A stretch of 64,000 nt of DNA, taken from Adineta vaga (lineage: Eukaryota > Rotifera). The notes below the pieces were generated by a model. It was not told where the DNA came from and made no database searches. It was given only the letters and a program-made list of their open reading frames with translations. The position numbers were made by a program, and so were the translations under genes. The stretch spans positions 15,810,001-15,874,000 of the forward strand of contig CP075492.1 in the NCBI GenBank assembly GCA_021613535.1, in the 5' to 3' direction. This document shows positions 1 through 12,779 of the stretch, piece by piece (position 1 is the stretch's first letter; every line of letters begins with the position of its first letter).

Positions 1-3000
1 TCAAGAATTGGTATTTTCTATGGAACCAGAATATCATCAAGTCTGTTCAAGTCAATTCATTTCTTCAGATTGGATTAAAATCAAATTTATTAAATCTTCG
101 AAAATAAGATTAATAACATATGATATACGTTATCAATGGGAATTTTATTTTCAACTTCTTTCAACCTTATGTCAAATGGCTAATCAAACAATTGAAGATT
201 CACTTCAATCATTCTATCGAACGAAATGTATTAGTAACGAACTCTTTACTCCTCAATCTTTTCAAACACAAATCGATTTATTAATCGAAGAATTCAAACG
301 AACATTACCAGAATCCTATCAACGAACAATTCAACTTATTAGAACTAATTTTGAAATTAATCAATTTATTACACCAATGAATTCATACTTCACTAGTAGT
401 GAGTATGATGAGAAAATCCGATCAATTCAGATGTCTCATTTTATATATATAAGTTTAGATAACGAGATTTGTCAAACGTCAGATGACATTTATCCCAATA
501 GTTGCTATTGTTTTTCTGAAGCATCTTATGAATGTTATCAATACATAAAATTAAAAGACATTCATTCGACTTTTATTATTCCAGAAATGTATCAAACTTG
601 GTTTCCTCTTCAAGCATTTCTTATGTCAACATTAGAATGTTTTTATAATCAAACATGTCTTTCTCATATTGTACAATATATGAATTTATCACAATCATCT
701 ACTAATTTAACTATACTTAATTCTTCATTATTAAAATCAAATAAAGAACAATATGATCGACTAGAAATCTTAGTCAATAATCTTTTTCTTCAATCATATT
801 TTAATTAATGTTATCCAAGAATATGTCAATATTCGTATGAAAGTCGTGTCAATCTGATTTATATTATAACCACAACAATTGGAGGAATTCATATTGTTTT
901 ACGTTTATTTTTACCATTTATTCTAAAATTATTTATGAAATTCGGAAAGTATTTAGCTGAACGTCAACGAAATAATTTGCTTAGAAACAATGAAATACGT
1001 AAGAAAAAAGTTTTCTTACGACTTTTCGATCATCTTTATAAAATTTTCGTTTATGGTAAACAACGATTAATAACATTAAATCTTTATCTCACAATTCCAT
1101 TGACTATTAATCGAAAAATTCTTCGTCGAAATCGTCGTTCAACTCGAATATATTTAATTTTATTATTTACCGCTTTTTCTTTTCTCATTGTTTATACATT
1201 ATTAAAACAAGAAACAAACATAGTTATTATTGAATCTCCATCACTTGTCAAATATCGACAATTATTAACTCAAAATTCTTTAACACTTCAATGTCCTTGT
1301 AGAAATATTGCCATTAAATATTCAAAATTCATAACTCAAATTCAACCTGAATATCATGAAGTTTGTTCAAGTATTTTCATTTCTCTTCGTTGGATTGAAA
1401 GTATAAGTAAATCATATTTTTTTGCTGGGACAACAATTGAATTCGGTATAATTACAAATGAACTTACCAAACAATTCAGAACATTGTCAACACTTTGTCA
1501 AATATCTGAAAAAATGTTAAATACATCGTTATCAATCTTTCATCAATCAGATTTTCTTAGTGCATATGTCATATCTGAACATGAATTTTCCACTCGAATT
1601 GAACTATTAATTGAACAATTCAAAAGCAAAGTATTCAGTCAATTTACCGAAACATTTCAATTAATTCAATTAATTAATCATGCAAATGAATTCGCAACAG
1701 TATATTTTACAAATTGGTTATTTGTACCAAAATATCAAGATGTTTTTCAACCATTCAAAGATATACCAATACATGCTTTAACTGAACCACGAATATATAG
1801 TACTGAAAATAAATGTTCATGTGGTATTCAATCAAATTGTTCGAAATTATCGGATTCGAAATTTTCAGCGTGAAATAATTCATTTTATGAAACACTTCCT
1901 GGTTTTCGTGTTGGATGTTGGGCTTTTGATTCGTTTCTTCAATCAGATCTAACGTGTCTTTATAATAAAACATGTGTCAGTTTGATGCAAGCATCATTTT
2001 ACTATGTAAAACCGATTATAGCTGATATTCTTACTTCATCCATATCAAATGAAACTATTGAAACACTTCTTAATCGATTCTTTGTTTCCAAATGGTTACA
2101 TCATATCTCATTTGATTTCTATTATGAAAATTGTGCACCGGAATTGTGTCAATATTCACATATTGTAGAATATAATACAATTTATATGTTGACAACGTTA
2201 ATAGCTGCTTTTGGTGGGTTAACAAATGGACTTCATTTTCTGGTCAAATGTTGTGCAGCGATATTTTACAAAATTCTCGATTATCGAAAGAAGAAAAGAA
2301 GTCAAGTTCGTCCACAAGCAAAGCACACAAAAAGAAAGATAATCGAACAAAATCCGAATTCGATCAGCACGTTATCATCGGATATGAATCCTGAAGAAGA
2401 ACACCAAAGATCACCGTGAGTACAGTTATCAGCTCATAAATTTTTTCTATTTTGGAATTTTTTCATTATAGAGTAGAAATTCATCGAGATCGATTATTAT
2501 TAATTTGGTTTATTTTTCTCGCGATCATCGCAATAGTAACAGCATCTGTTATCTTCGCCACATATCGAAAGAAAAAAGAAGAAATAATTCTATCAACCAG
2601 TTTTCCCACGACTACAAACAGAGAATATCTCGTCAGTGAATTGACATCATTATTACCAAGTAAATAGAATAGAATATGATCAATGAGAATTGATGATTAG
2701 ATTTCTATTATATAGATAAATGTCATATGACATTGAAAAATTCTTCACAAATGTATTCGACTGATCTTAATCCAGAATCTTTAGCGACTGATGATTTCAA
2801 TAACGATTCATTTGTTGATTTAGTTATAACAAATGCGATATCCAATACATGGACGATCATGCTAGGAAATGGAAATGGAACATTTGTTAGAAAAGAAAAT
2901 TTACATACCGGTAATAGATCCAGTCCATGTGAAACTCTCGTGATAGATTTCAATAATGATAACATATTGGATTTAGGTAAATGGATATTTCTTACAGATT

Positions 3001-3920
3001 AAATAATTACATTGTCTCTTTTAGTTGTAATTTTATCAGGAACAAAGAAAGTCGTCATAGTTTTTGGTATTCAAAGTAGAAATCTATTCGCTTCAACACC
3101 TACTATTCTTCCTCGATTACAACATGGACATATACCAAAGACGATGACTGCTACTGATTTAAATAGCGATGGATGGATCGATTTGATTCTTGTTTACATT
3201 ATGAATGAAGCATCACAAACAAACCTAATAACGATATTTTTAAATGTTGATGGCACAGGACACTGTAAAATTCTAACAGAAGATTCTGAGTTAGTAAATG
3301 AGCATATTTCATTGATTGTGGGTGATTTTAATGAAGATGGAAAACCGATCGATTTTGGCTTACTCGATAGTTCCGGCAGTATGAAAACTTATATTTTTCA
3401 GCGTTACTCTGAAATGGGACGTTATTTGCGTAGTGAAGCGAATATCAATGAAACTGAGTTTGGATATCCGTCAGAAATAGTTAAGGGAAAATTTAATTAC
3501 GATGGATATGATGATTTCGCATATGTTGTTCCACAATCAAATATTTTACATATTTCTCTTAATTACAAATCTATTGACAAGGAAACAGACTACCATCAGA
3601 TATTATATATGACATATAATTATCCGACATCACTTGCCGTAATCAATTTCAATAATGATGAAATTAATGATTTAGCAATATTACATTGTAATGGAATTAT
3701 AACTGTATTTATTGGAACAGATATTGGACTTTTTAATCGACATTATTTATCATTTCTACCGGATATGATCAGTACTAGTATGCATGAAACATGTTATCAT
3801 TCATTGCATGTCATTGATCTGAATGATGATCAAAGAGATGATTTGATTTTTATTGATAATCAAATGAATAACATTCGAGTCATTTTAGCTTCTCCTTGTC
3901 ATCTATATAATATCGTTTAA
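1..3920 (+). pseudogene. Repeated TM/Cys-rich ectodomain receptor-like protein with C-terminal FG-GAP propeller (copy A; 5' cut by window; two in-frame stops)
   Basis: The reading frame is open from the window edge and carries one partial and one full unit of about 450 residues. Each unit has a membrane segment, a Cys-rich ectodomain (motifs CPC, ICSS/VCSS followed by W-I, LSTLC, STLECFY..TC, CxPxxCxY) and a second membrane segment. A further hydrophobic helix follows (about 2490-2560), then a series of FG-GAP/VCBS-like repeats with DFNNDSFVDL-type calcium-binding loops (about 2750-3900). Introns with GT-AG ends are visible at about 2976-3023 and between 2655 and 2715. Two stops interrupt an otherwise continuous frame: TAA at 806-808 and TGA at 1871-1873; family motifs continue in the same frame after each. 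The better preserved paralogue is at 52-59.6 kb. The likely role is a surface adhesion or receptor protein, inferred only from the architecture. It could be a recent pseudogene, or the stops could be sequence errors. The last codon lies 26 bp from the convergent gene at 3947. Confidence 0.72.
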
Positions 3921-3946
3921 AATAGTTTCTTTTTCAACAGTATACA

Positions 3947-5742
3947 TCATATTGTTACTTTTGATAAACTTGCCGAATGATCACTAATGATAGAAATTGA
4001 AAATGATCCCGTCACATTGACTTGCTCAGTCGTAATTACTAAAATATAATCAATTGTTGAGAATAATAACTCTTTAAACATAAATCGATAGCCACTAGCA
4101 GCTAAAGCATCGTTTTCTAACAGATTTTCTCCAGGAAATTGAGAATCAAAAGTAGCATTATATAAATATCCATGTGTCGTCATAGTACTATTACAATAAA
4201 TAGCATAATATCCAGTTGTTGACACGTTCATTTGAATGTCTTCAAAGTAATAGACTGATTCAGGACATGGATCTTCTCGACAATATGATTCACTCTTGAT
4301 AGATAAAATTGATGCGTATTGTGCTTGTGGTATACTTGCAGCACTTAAATGTTCTATGGAAGGGGAAAAAGAAAATGAAACATCAGCAGTTACTTTCACA
4401 ACATTTTTTGTTTGTAAATATCTACCTGTAACATTGAATGGACTTAAATTTATGTGTCCAGAGCCAGTTATATTGATTGAAAATGAGCCGAGTTTTATAT
4501 CGTCCCACTGCTGGATGACTAGAACATATGTCGTCATGGCATTTAGCGTATGCCATATGTTATCGTCGAGAATAGTCTAGTGAAATGATAAATATAATTA
4601 TGTGCAGTAAAAACACTGCAAATGTTGATAAACATTTCTTTTTACCTCCTCTTGATTCATGAATCGAAAGAAAGGTCTAAATTGCTCAAAATACAGTTCA
4701 CCAAAACACTGGAAAGTACGATACAGTGAGATTTTATAATCTTCAGTTACTGATACATTGATTTGGAAAGCCTCATAATAGTAGTTGGATGCAATATCCG
4801 AACAAGGATCCCAAAGACAATTCATTGGACTTTGCAATGTGAATGCTGATTGTTGATATGCATGATTGTTCCGATGATTATCTATTGAAAAGAACAGTGC
4901 AGAAAATTATTCAATAACATTCATATCTTACTTGATATCTTTCCTGAAGTAAAATGAATCAGATCTGGACCAGTTGTATTAACTAATATTTTTATGTTGT
5001 CTTTGGAATTTGATTGTGTGAGTACCAAAACATATTTTGTCATTGTATATATCATAAGTTTTATTCTCTTGCCCCAAAAAGCTGTGGTATCTCGATTGTC
5101 GAACATTAAGTTAGTATATTTAAGAGCTGGATGAAAACTGGTATTGTAGAAAAAAACGTCTATAAAAAAAATAGGTTCGATAGTAAAATTGTAATATGAA
5201 CTTGTTGACACATTAAATTCTAATGCTTCGTAGTAATCATAACCATTACCACACAGACGTTCGGAATAATATCTGTTGCTTTTCTTGTTTATTTCAGACG
5301 AATAATATGATGTTTTGTCATTTGAAAGAGCTGAAACAAATTCATATATCTCGTTTGTATATATCAGTTTCCAGTCTTACTTGTTTTCAATTCAGTAGAT
5401 GTACTAGGACTAGTTGTTGTTGTTATTGTTGTTGTAAACGTAATATTTGTTGAACTATCTATGAAATACAATGAATAATGAGGATATATTTATATAATTT
5501 CAATTCTTACTAATTGTTGTTTGTGGAATAGTTGACCTTTCTGTACTAATGATTGTTGTCGTTGTTTCATCTAAGCATAGAAAGATTTTTTTATTCTTAA
5601 GAAACAAAACAAATTTTATCAGACTTTTTATTTGACTTCGATTCTTCTTCGTTTGAACAGAGAGAACAGATGGTACTGTAATAATTGTCACCACTACTGC
5701 AATGATTATGAACACAAGAACAAATTTGAGAAGAGGATTCAT
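3947..5742 (-). CDS. Type II membrane protein with Thr/Ser-rich stalk and three ectodomain repeats
   Basis: The protein starts at 5742 with a short cytoplasmic tail and a strong hydrophobic helix (LLKFVLVFIIIAVVVTIITV, near the N-terminus). A Thr/Ser-rich mucin-like stalk follows (about 5580-5390). Three related extracellular modules come next, each with a signature like YYEAFQINVS, a tyrosine/asparagine-rich middle, and a strand such as YVLVIQQ or YILVITT followed by G-SFSI. They lie at about 5290-4930, 4850-4640 and 4560-3947. Several NxS/T sites and paired cysteines support an extracellular location. Exon joins are inferred from GT-AG sites near 5500, 5390, 4930, 4880 and 4640; I did not resolve every junction. 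I do not recognise a named family; similar repeats are, as far as I recall, common in bdelloid predicted proteins. It is convergent with copy A of the FG-GAP family. Binding or adhesion at the cell surface is an inference. Confidence 0.6.
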
Positions 5743-6257
5743 TGTTAATGTTAAATATGGGTTTTATTCTAAATATAAAAATAGTCATCATATATGTCAT
5801 AAAACCATTCAATTAGATGATACTCTGATATCTTACGTATGTCTTCACAGCATTCAAGAAACTTTCAAAATATGATTATCTATAGTCATAAAAGTAACTT
5901 GAGTTATTTCTTACTTTTCCTATTATTTTAAATCTATGAATGATAGGGAGAGAAAATAATATTGCTTTCTGACATGTTATTTATATGATCAATCAAATAT
6001 AATTAAGCTCTTTTTTATTTAACAAAATACTAAATATGAATTTCAAGAAAAATAGTTTAGTTCAACTAGAATTTGATATATATGATGTATTTGATCAATG
6101 AAAGTCGTCAGCGAGTTTTTAAAATAATACATAAAGAGATGACATGTTTTCCTTTTTTATCAAAACATAATTGATTATATCTTGAATATGATGTCGTCAT
6201 TTAATTCCAAAAATAGATCTATTACGAAGTAATATACCCTCGTACTGACAGAAATAT
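5743..6257. other. Intergenic, no gene seen
   Basis: AT-rich sequence upstream of the minus-strand type II membrane gene. It may hold that gene's promoter. No conserved frame, repeat array or RNA gene was recognised. Confidence 0.4.
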
Positions 6258-6525
6258 TCTTTCTACGTCATTTTGACTGTATATGTATATGTTTTGTCGA
6301 TTGAGTCAATTCTATTCACTATTCTATCAAATTGTTAAAAATTATTACGTAAAACAAAAAAAAACAATGACAAGGAAAAAGATTAATCTAATCATCTTGT
6401 TGAGGTTTAATTGATTTAAATGCTGATTGAGGATGAGGATTTACTTGAATTCGAACAGGATTCCCCTCTCTTTTGATATTTTCATCCATTTATTGATGAG
6501 ACTTTGTTAACGGTTGAATTTTTTT
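6258..6525 (-). pseudogene. Truncated duplicate of the 3' end of the CCDC171-like gene
   Basis: The segment 6258-6465 matches 8706-8911 almost base for base, including the stop codon region and the 3' flank of the coiled-coil gene at 8839-12645. It then jumps to sequence matching about 9405-9466. The junction near 6465-6470 removes about 490 bp of the parent, and the breakpoints fall inside exons rather than at splice sites, so this is a DNA-level duplication with a deletion and not a retrocopy. It encodes nothing complete. It lies immediately upstream of the sorbosone-dehydrogenase-like gene. Confidence 0.8.
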
Positions 6526-6733
6526 CTTAACAGTGTGTGTGACATGTAACATGTTTTTCCACTACTATTCTCCTTAATAAAGTCATAGGTACTTAACGTC
6601 TTTCACTCAATTTTATGCTTCGTCATGTTTTGTATCATGATTGCTGCATACATTTATAATCCACTTATACCGTAGCTTTATATCTCAACAACAAACATCT
6701 TATGTTACATTCATCTTAAAATCCTTCGTTCTG

Positions 6734-6758
6734 CCTCTCTCTCTCTCTCTCTCTCTCA
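6734..6758. repeat. (CT)n microsatellite
   Basis: About a dozen CT units in a row, roughly 150 bp upstream of the start codon at 6910. It could serve as a pyrimidine-rich leader or promoter element, but no function is shown. Confidence 0.8.
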
Positions 6759-6909
6759 TCGGTATCAATTACAACAAACTTTTCGAGAGGCGAACATAAT
6801 CCTCGATCAAAATATTGACTCGCGCACAATAAATATTTATGATTTTAAAAAGAAACAATTGCCTATTTAAATCGTCGTATCAATACTCAGATTTCAGATC
6901 GTTGGTAAC

Positions 6910-8516
6910 ATGTTAATCCCGATTATTCTTCTCGTTTTCGTTTGTGAATCAATAGGTCAAATTATTCCTGTCAAACCATTTATACCTAAACCGATTCGTA
7001 TCACAGTGGATGACTTACCACCTCCATTCAATACCTCATCTGCTTCCAAACCAGCTATTGTTGTACCGGTACCGTCGGATGCCACTCTTTTTGTACCCGA
7101 TGGTAATTATCGAGTAAGTGTTTATCTCGATGGCTTACAAGCGCCTCGACAAATGATCTATACACCTACGGGCGACATCCTTGTTACAGAAAGTTCGGGC
7201 AATCGCATTTCTATCTTGACGGGCAATATCAAGGCGGTATTTGGTGATATAACTAATGGCATTAGTCAGGTTTTCGGCATGGCTTTTTATAAGGTTCATT
7301 TTCATGAAAAACGCATGTCTCTGAGTAAAATATTAATGTTGCATTTTTTAGAACTGGTTCTATGTTGCCAGTGCAAGTAACCTTCGTCGATTTATCTACA
7401 CTCCTGGCGACCGAAAACTACATGGAACAGGAACGATCCTAATGTCGTATCCAGGATCTGGACATTGGACACGAAATTTAGTACTTGCACCTAGTGGTGA
7501 TCGTCTCTTCGTATCGGTCGGTTCAGCTAGTAATGTGAATATTGAATATTCTCCGCGAGCATCTGTACAAGTAGCTCAAATGAATGGCTCGAACGCAGAA
7601 ACATTTAGTCATGGACTACGCAATCCAGTGGGCATGGATTTTCATCCGATAACTGAGGATCTCTACGTAGTTGTACAAGAACGAGATGCAATTGGAGATG
7701 ATCTTGTGCCAGACTATTTCACTCGAATTGCAAAAGACCAGTTCTACGGATGGCCATTTGGTGAGTTTTTAGTATGCGGGTCAGTGGGGAACTAGCGGCC
7801 TCAATCAGAACCTTGAACATGCTTCTATTAAATGTACAAATACTTATTGTCTTGAAATAACAACTCCAACTGGAGTAGATTTTCTCTGGCCAGTGCCCAA
7901 AGACTGTTGCGACAAAACTATCTTTGATTGAATAGGAAAAATAGGGTTCTCTCCGTGAGAACGTGCGTTTACATCTTTACAGATACTGAGTATGTCTCTG
8001 CAATGAACCTTCATATGTTCCATTAGAGCAGTCAACCTCTTAACTTTACATTCCTACAAAGTCTTTCTTTCATTTACTTGTTTAGCATACCTCTCATCGA
8101 AGAATGTTGATCCTCGCCGTCGCTACGCAAATGGCTCTAGTGAACGACCAGATCTTGTTGCAATTACGCGCACACCTGATGTTCTCTTTCAAGCACATTC
8201 TGCGGCACTCGACATGCGATTCTATCGTGGTCAACACTTTCCCATTCACTATCGCAATGGAGCGTTTGTTGCTCTACACGGCTCTTGGAATCGGCAGTCG
8301 GGAACAGGCTACAAAGTAGTCTTCGTACCATTCGGAAATGATAATCGGCCTTTAGGATACTATGAAGATTTTCTGTACGGATTCTTAGTTGATCCAACAG
8401 GACCTCGAACATTCGGTCGACCAGTTGGTATACTTGAAATGAAGGACGGCAGTTTGTTGGTTAGCGATGATGGCAATGGACGTCTCTATCGTATTGAATA
8501 TACAAATGGTAAATGA
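6910..8516 (+). CDS. Secreted PQQ-dependent glucose/sorbosone dehydrogenase-like protein
   Basis: Three exons (6910-7293, 7352-7760, 8086-8516) join in frame to give about 407 residues. Residues 1-17 form a signal peptide (MLIPIILLVFVCESIGQ). The rest is a six-bladed propeller of the glucose/sorbosone dehydrogenase family. Recognisable blocks are RQMIYTPTGDILVTESSGN, GHWTRNLVLAPSGDRLFVSV, HGLRNPVGMDFHP, DQFYGWPF, HSAALDMRFYRGQHFP, GAFVALHGSWNR and GILEMKDGSLLVSDDGNG. Family members oxidise sugars or sugar aldehydes with PQQ; the substrate here is unknown. The family is mainly bacterial and fungal, so horizontal acquisition followed by intron gain is plausible. Intron 1 is 58 bp; intron 2 is 325 bp and unusually long for this window. 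The gene is divergent from the type II membrane gene and convergent with the coiled-coil gene (323 bp between ends). Confidence 0.85.
7761..8085 (+). other. Long intron of the sorbosone-dehydrogenase-like gene holding a 50-codon protein-like frame
   Basis: The intron begins GTGAGT and ends TTTAG. From 7782 to about 7931 an open frame reads QWGTSGLNQNLEHASIKC and later CCDKTIF before a TGA. Its composition (paired cysteines, few stops) looks like a fragment of another gene's exon inserted in the intron. I do not recognise the protein. Confidence 0.35.
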
Positions 8517-8838
8517 ACACACTAGACGCCAGCTACTATAACATATTAATTCACAAAACGCTATGATTTTCATTGATTCTTATTCATGCTTTCATTTTAC
8601 TTGCATTCGAAATGCAGACAAAAAATTCTTTATATACCGTTCTATTAGAAATAAAATTTATGCCACAGTTTCCATAAGATTTTAGTTGGGTTCAGAATGA
8701 GTGTGATATATTCTTTCCAAGTCATTTTGACTGTATGTGTGTGTTTTGTAGATTGAGTCAATTCTATTCACTATTTTATCAAATTGTTAAAAACTGTTAC
8801 ATAAAACAAAAAAAACAATGAGAAGCAAAAAGATTGAT

Positions 8839-11800
8839 CTAATCATCTTGTTGAGGTTTAATTGGTTTAAATGCTGATTGAGGATGAGGATTTACTTGAA
8901 TTCGAACAGGATGTGCTTGAACAATAATTGTTTGTGATGAATCATGTTGAGATATTTCTTCTGTTGATGTCTGTCGAAATTGATCTGTTAACATCTGACA
9001 ATGTTGTTTTAATGATTCAATATCTTTTGTATTTGTATTCAATAGATCTTTCAAACGATTTAATAAATGAACAAATCCTGTTGCCATTGTCTTTTGAAAA
9101 TAAAAAGAATAAAAATAAGATTAAATGAAACGTTATTATTCACAACATACTTGACATAAAATCATTTCAGGTGGAGATTTTTTTTGATCGTAATTTGCTG
9201 GAAGTTGAACAAATTCATCTAATTGAGTTAAAAGTTGTTGAAGATGATCGAATCCTCGTCGTTCACCAACATTTAATAGAGAATTAATTCGAGTACAAAA
9301 TGCTGAGATCACTTCTTTATCACTTAAAGAAAAGATTTCTTTACAAGCAAAATATAGAAGATAAAAGTATCTTACTTAACAACAAGACGAATAGCCTTTT
9401 CAGCTCTTTTAACATTTTCATCCATTTGTTGATGAGATTTCGTTAATTGTTGAATCTTTTCTTTGGAATAATTTTCATTTTGTTTCGTTTGATTAAATTT
9501 CTCTTGAATCATCTCCTTTTCATTTTGTGTTTGCTGAATAATATCAGCTAAAGATTTCAGCTGATTATTTTGTTCATTTAATAAATCTTGTGCTTGTTTT
9601 TCACGATCTAATGCTCGTTGTAATTCATCACAAATACGTTCGAATTGATAATAATCAATACGAGATTCAATTTCATTTTGATAATTTTCTAATGTTTTCT
9701 CTAATTGTGAACATTCATTTACTTTTTCATTTAGTTTTAATTCTAATATATATAAAGATGAATTTTATATTTATAGAAAGGTAATTTACGAGATATTTAC
9801 CTGATTTATCAACACGAACAATTAAAGAATGAATCAGATCTTTTGTCTAAAAGAAAATATTGAAAATGAAAATTTTTTTTATACGAAATAGGAGTGAAAC
9901 AAACTTTTGTCAATGATGATTTGGGCAGACCATTGGCAATCGTTTTGACTAATGATCTGAATAAGAAAAAAACGACATTTTTAATTTAAAAGAAAGGAAA
10001 TGATTACCCTTTTTGTAATGGTGAATGAAATCGATTTAATTGAATGAGTAAAGATTGAAATAATTGATCGAAATTAAGATTATCAAAAAAACTTTTTTTC
10101 TGATAATTTGAAAGAATATTTTTCTCATAGAAAATATTTGATGATGAAGAAAGAATTTGAAATGACGAATGTTTTTTCAATGAAATAAATCTTCGAAAAG
10201 CAATAATTGAAATGACATAAATTCGAAAACGATTTTTTGATAAATAATTCGAATTTAATATTTGTTTGATTTGATTAAATCGTAAATATTCTTGTTTAAT
10301 AAGACGATTTACTTCAATTAATTGTAAATATCTTTGATAAATTGGAATCCAAAGTGAAATAAGATGTTTAATTATCAAATCACATTTTTCTAATTGATCA
10401 AATGAATCAGTTTTCGATTTCTTTTCATTGACGAATCGTTGTTCACTTTCTTTTAGATGAATTTCCATTTTCTAAACGAAGAAATATTTCAAAATGAAAA
10501 AAAACAAAACGATTATAAACCAACTTGTAATTGATTATTTAATGTTTGAATATCATTTTGATGTCTTAATAATAATTGTTCTTTTTGTGTTAAAAACATT
10601 TGATGTTTTTGATCAAAATCATTTTTCATTAAGAAAATTTGTTCTTGTAGTTTTTGTGTGATTTGTAAAATACCTTGATCTTTTTCAATTAATTTTTCTT
10701 CTAATGAATTGCATTTAATTAAGATCTTTTCAAATTCTTTTTCTAATTCATTAAAATTATTTTCAAGATTTGAAGATTTTTTGCCTAAGAAAGTTTTTAA
10801 TTTTAATTCAATAGAATTGATAATAGAAGATTTCTTTTCTAATTCTTTTAATAATTGTTCACGATCACGTTTTAAACGTAATAAAGTTTCTTCATAAGTA
10901 AAACTCTTCTCACGACAATCATCAAGTTCAATTTGTAAACGTTCTCGTGAAATTTCGGTTTCATGTTCAACTTGTTTTTGTGTTAATGTCGATTTATTTA
11001 ATCGTTCAATTGTCTTTTTTAAACGATTAATCTAGAAAAAAAAACATTCGAATCAAAATCCGTTGTGTTAGAGAAAAGTCAACAAACTTCATTTGTTTGA
11101 TCGATCTTTGATGTTTTTAATTGTTCAATATGAAGTTTAAGTTCTTCTAATTGTTTTGATGTTGGTAAATTTAAATCTGTTTGATAAGTTTCATTAACAA
11201 TTCGTGTTAAACGAAGAAGTTCAAATGTTTTATTAACTAATTGTGAATATTTATCTTCATTATTTCGAAATTTTCTTCGATACTAAAATATAAAAAAAAC
11301 TGAATGATTCAAAGAAGAAGAAGAAAAAGACGAAATACATTAGCTAATTCTTCTCGGCAACTTTTCAATTGTTTATCATATTCAATTGTTGATTTTTGTG
11401 TTTCTGCACATTTCATTTCTAATTCTGATTGAACTTTCGTAAGTGTTGTTCGAAGAAGTTTTTCATTCGATGTTTGTTTTTGAAGTTCATCAATTTTTCT
11501 TTCTTGATTTTTACATGTATTTTTTAAACCATCACATATTCCTTCTAAATCCGATAAACGAGTCTAAAACGAAATTTTCATTTCAAATAAATAATTCAAT
11601 TCAAAACAAACAGTTAATAATTGAACATTAAGTTTAGCTTCATTAGAAATTTGTCGTTCTTGTTCAAGTGCTTGTTCACTATATTGAAATTTGATTTGAA
11701 CAACCTGAAAATATTCAATAGGATTTTATTTTGAAAAATCAATAATTCGAACCTCATATTCTTTTTTCAATTCACTTTCACGTTCTTTGGCTAAAATTGA

Positions 11801-12645
11801 TTGAGCTAAATTTTTTCGTGATAATGTTTCTGAATCAGTAAAAGTTCCTGAACAAAGAAAGATTCTTATCCAATGAAAATAACTCATAAATAACTTACTT
11901 TCCATCTTTTGTATTTGTTCATTTAAAGCTTCAATTCGTCTAAATAAAACAGAATTTATCTATGGGAAATTTATATGAAAATAGATTCAAACCTTTCTCG
12001 ATCATGTAATGTCTCTGTTTCATTTTCTAATTCTTTGATTTTTTGTTCCTTGAAATAAAATTTCAATTTAAAAAATAAATCAAATTTTGAATAGAAAATT
12101 ACTTTTTCTTTTAATTCTTCTTTTTGTTGATTAGAATCGTTTAATTGTGATTGATACTGTTTGATTTGTTCTTAAAAAGAAGAAAAATAACAAAAGTCAA
12201 TTGAAGATAAAAATAAAAACCATTCGCTTGATTGAATTGATTTTGTAGTTGATGTGTAAATGCTGTTTGTTTACCATGTTGTGCTCTAAGAAGTGTTAAT
12301 TCATATTCTAATGTTTGTCTTAACATTTCACTTTTTTCTAATTCAGATCTTAATCTTGCTAATTGACTTTGAACATTAATTAACTTAAAAAGAAATTTTT
12401 CATTAATAATAAAAAGAAATTTCAATTCAAACTTCTCGATTATTTGTTGTTATTTGATTTAATTGATCTCCTTGCAAATCTAACGTTCGACGTAAACTTT
12501 CAACAGGAGTTTTATTCTCATTTTCTTCGTTCATCGACAATTCACCAAGAAATGAATCGGATTCAAACTGAAATTTTTCTTTTCATATTTTTACATTTTA
12601 ATTCAATTAAGATCAACTTACATCACTTGTTAATGTAACCATCAT
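8839..12645 (-). CDS. CCDC171: Long coiled-coil protein, CCDC171-like
   Basis: A multi-exon minus-strand gene of at least 14 exons separated by short introns. Nearly the whole product is heptad-rich coiled coil. The N-terminal block (12.4-12.25 kb) reads SQLARLRSELEKSEMLRQTL then EYELTLLRAQ, which resembles the N-terminal region of metazoan CCDC171 as I remember it. A non-coil segment at 10.47-10.0 kb (LWIPIYQRYLQL, then RIYVISIIAFRRF) fits the C-terminal half of that family. The last exon (9087-8839) ends in a Pro/Gln-rich tail. The molecular function of the family is poorly known. The start is uncertain: ATG ATG at 12645-12640 is in frame with the next exon; an upstream ATG at 12755 would need a 25-bp intron and does not keep frame. 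It could instead be another centrosomal or cytoskeletal coiled-coil protein. Its 3' end is duplicated at 6258-6525. Confidence 0.62.
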
Positions 12646-12779
12646 TTCGTTCAAATGAATTCTTGATAGAAAAAAAGAATTCAAACCATTTTTAAGTCAT
12701 GAGACATTGTCCTAGAAACAATCGAATAAGCCTCTTTAACATTTTCAAGCGACATCTATTGAATAGATGATATTCTTAT

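Noticed and set aside
8104-8412. Open frames overlapping exon 3 of the sorbosone-dehydrogenase-like gene on both strands
   Set aside because: They are shadows of the propeller exon, which alone carries family motifs.
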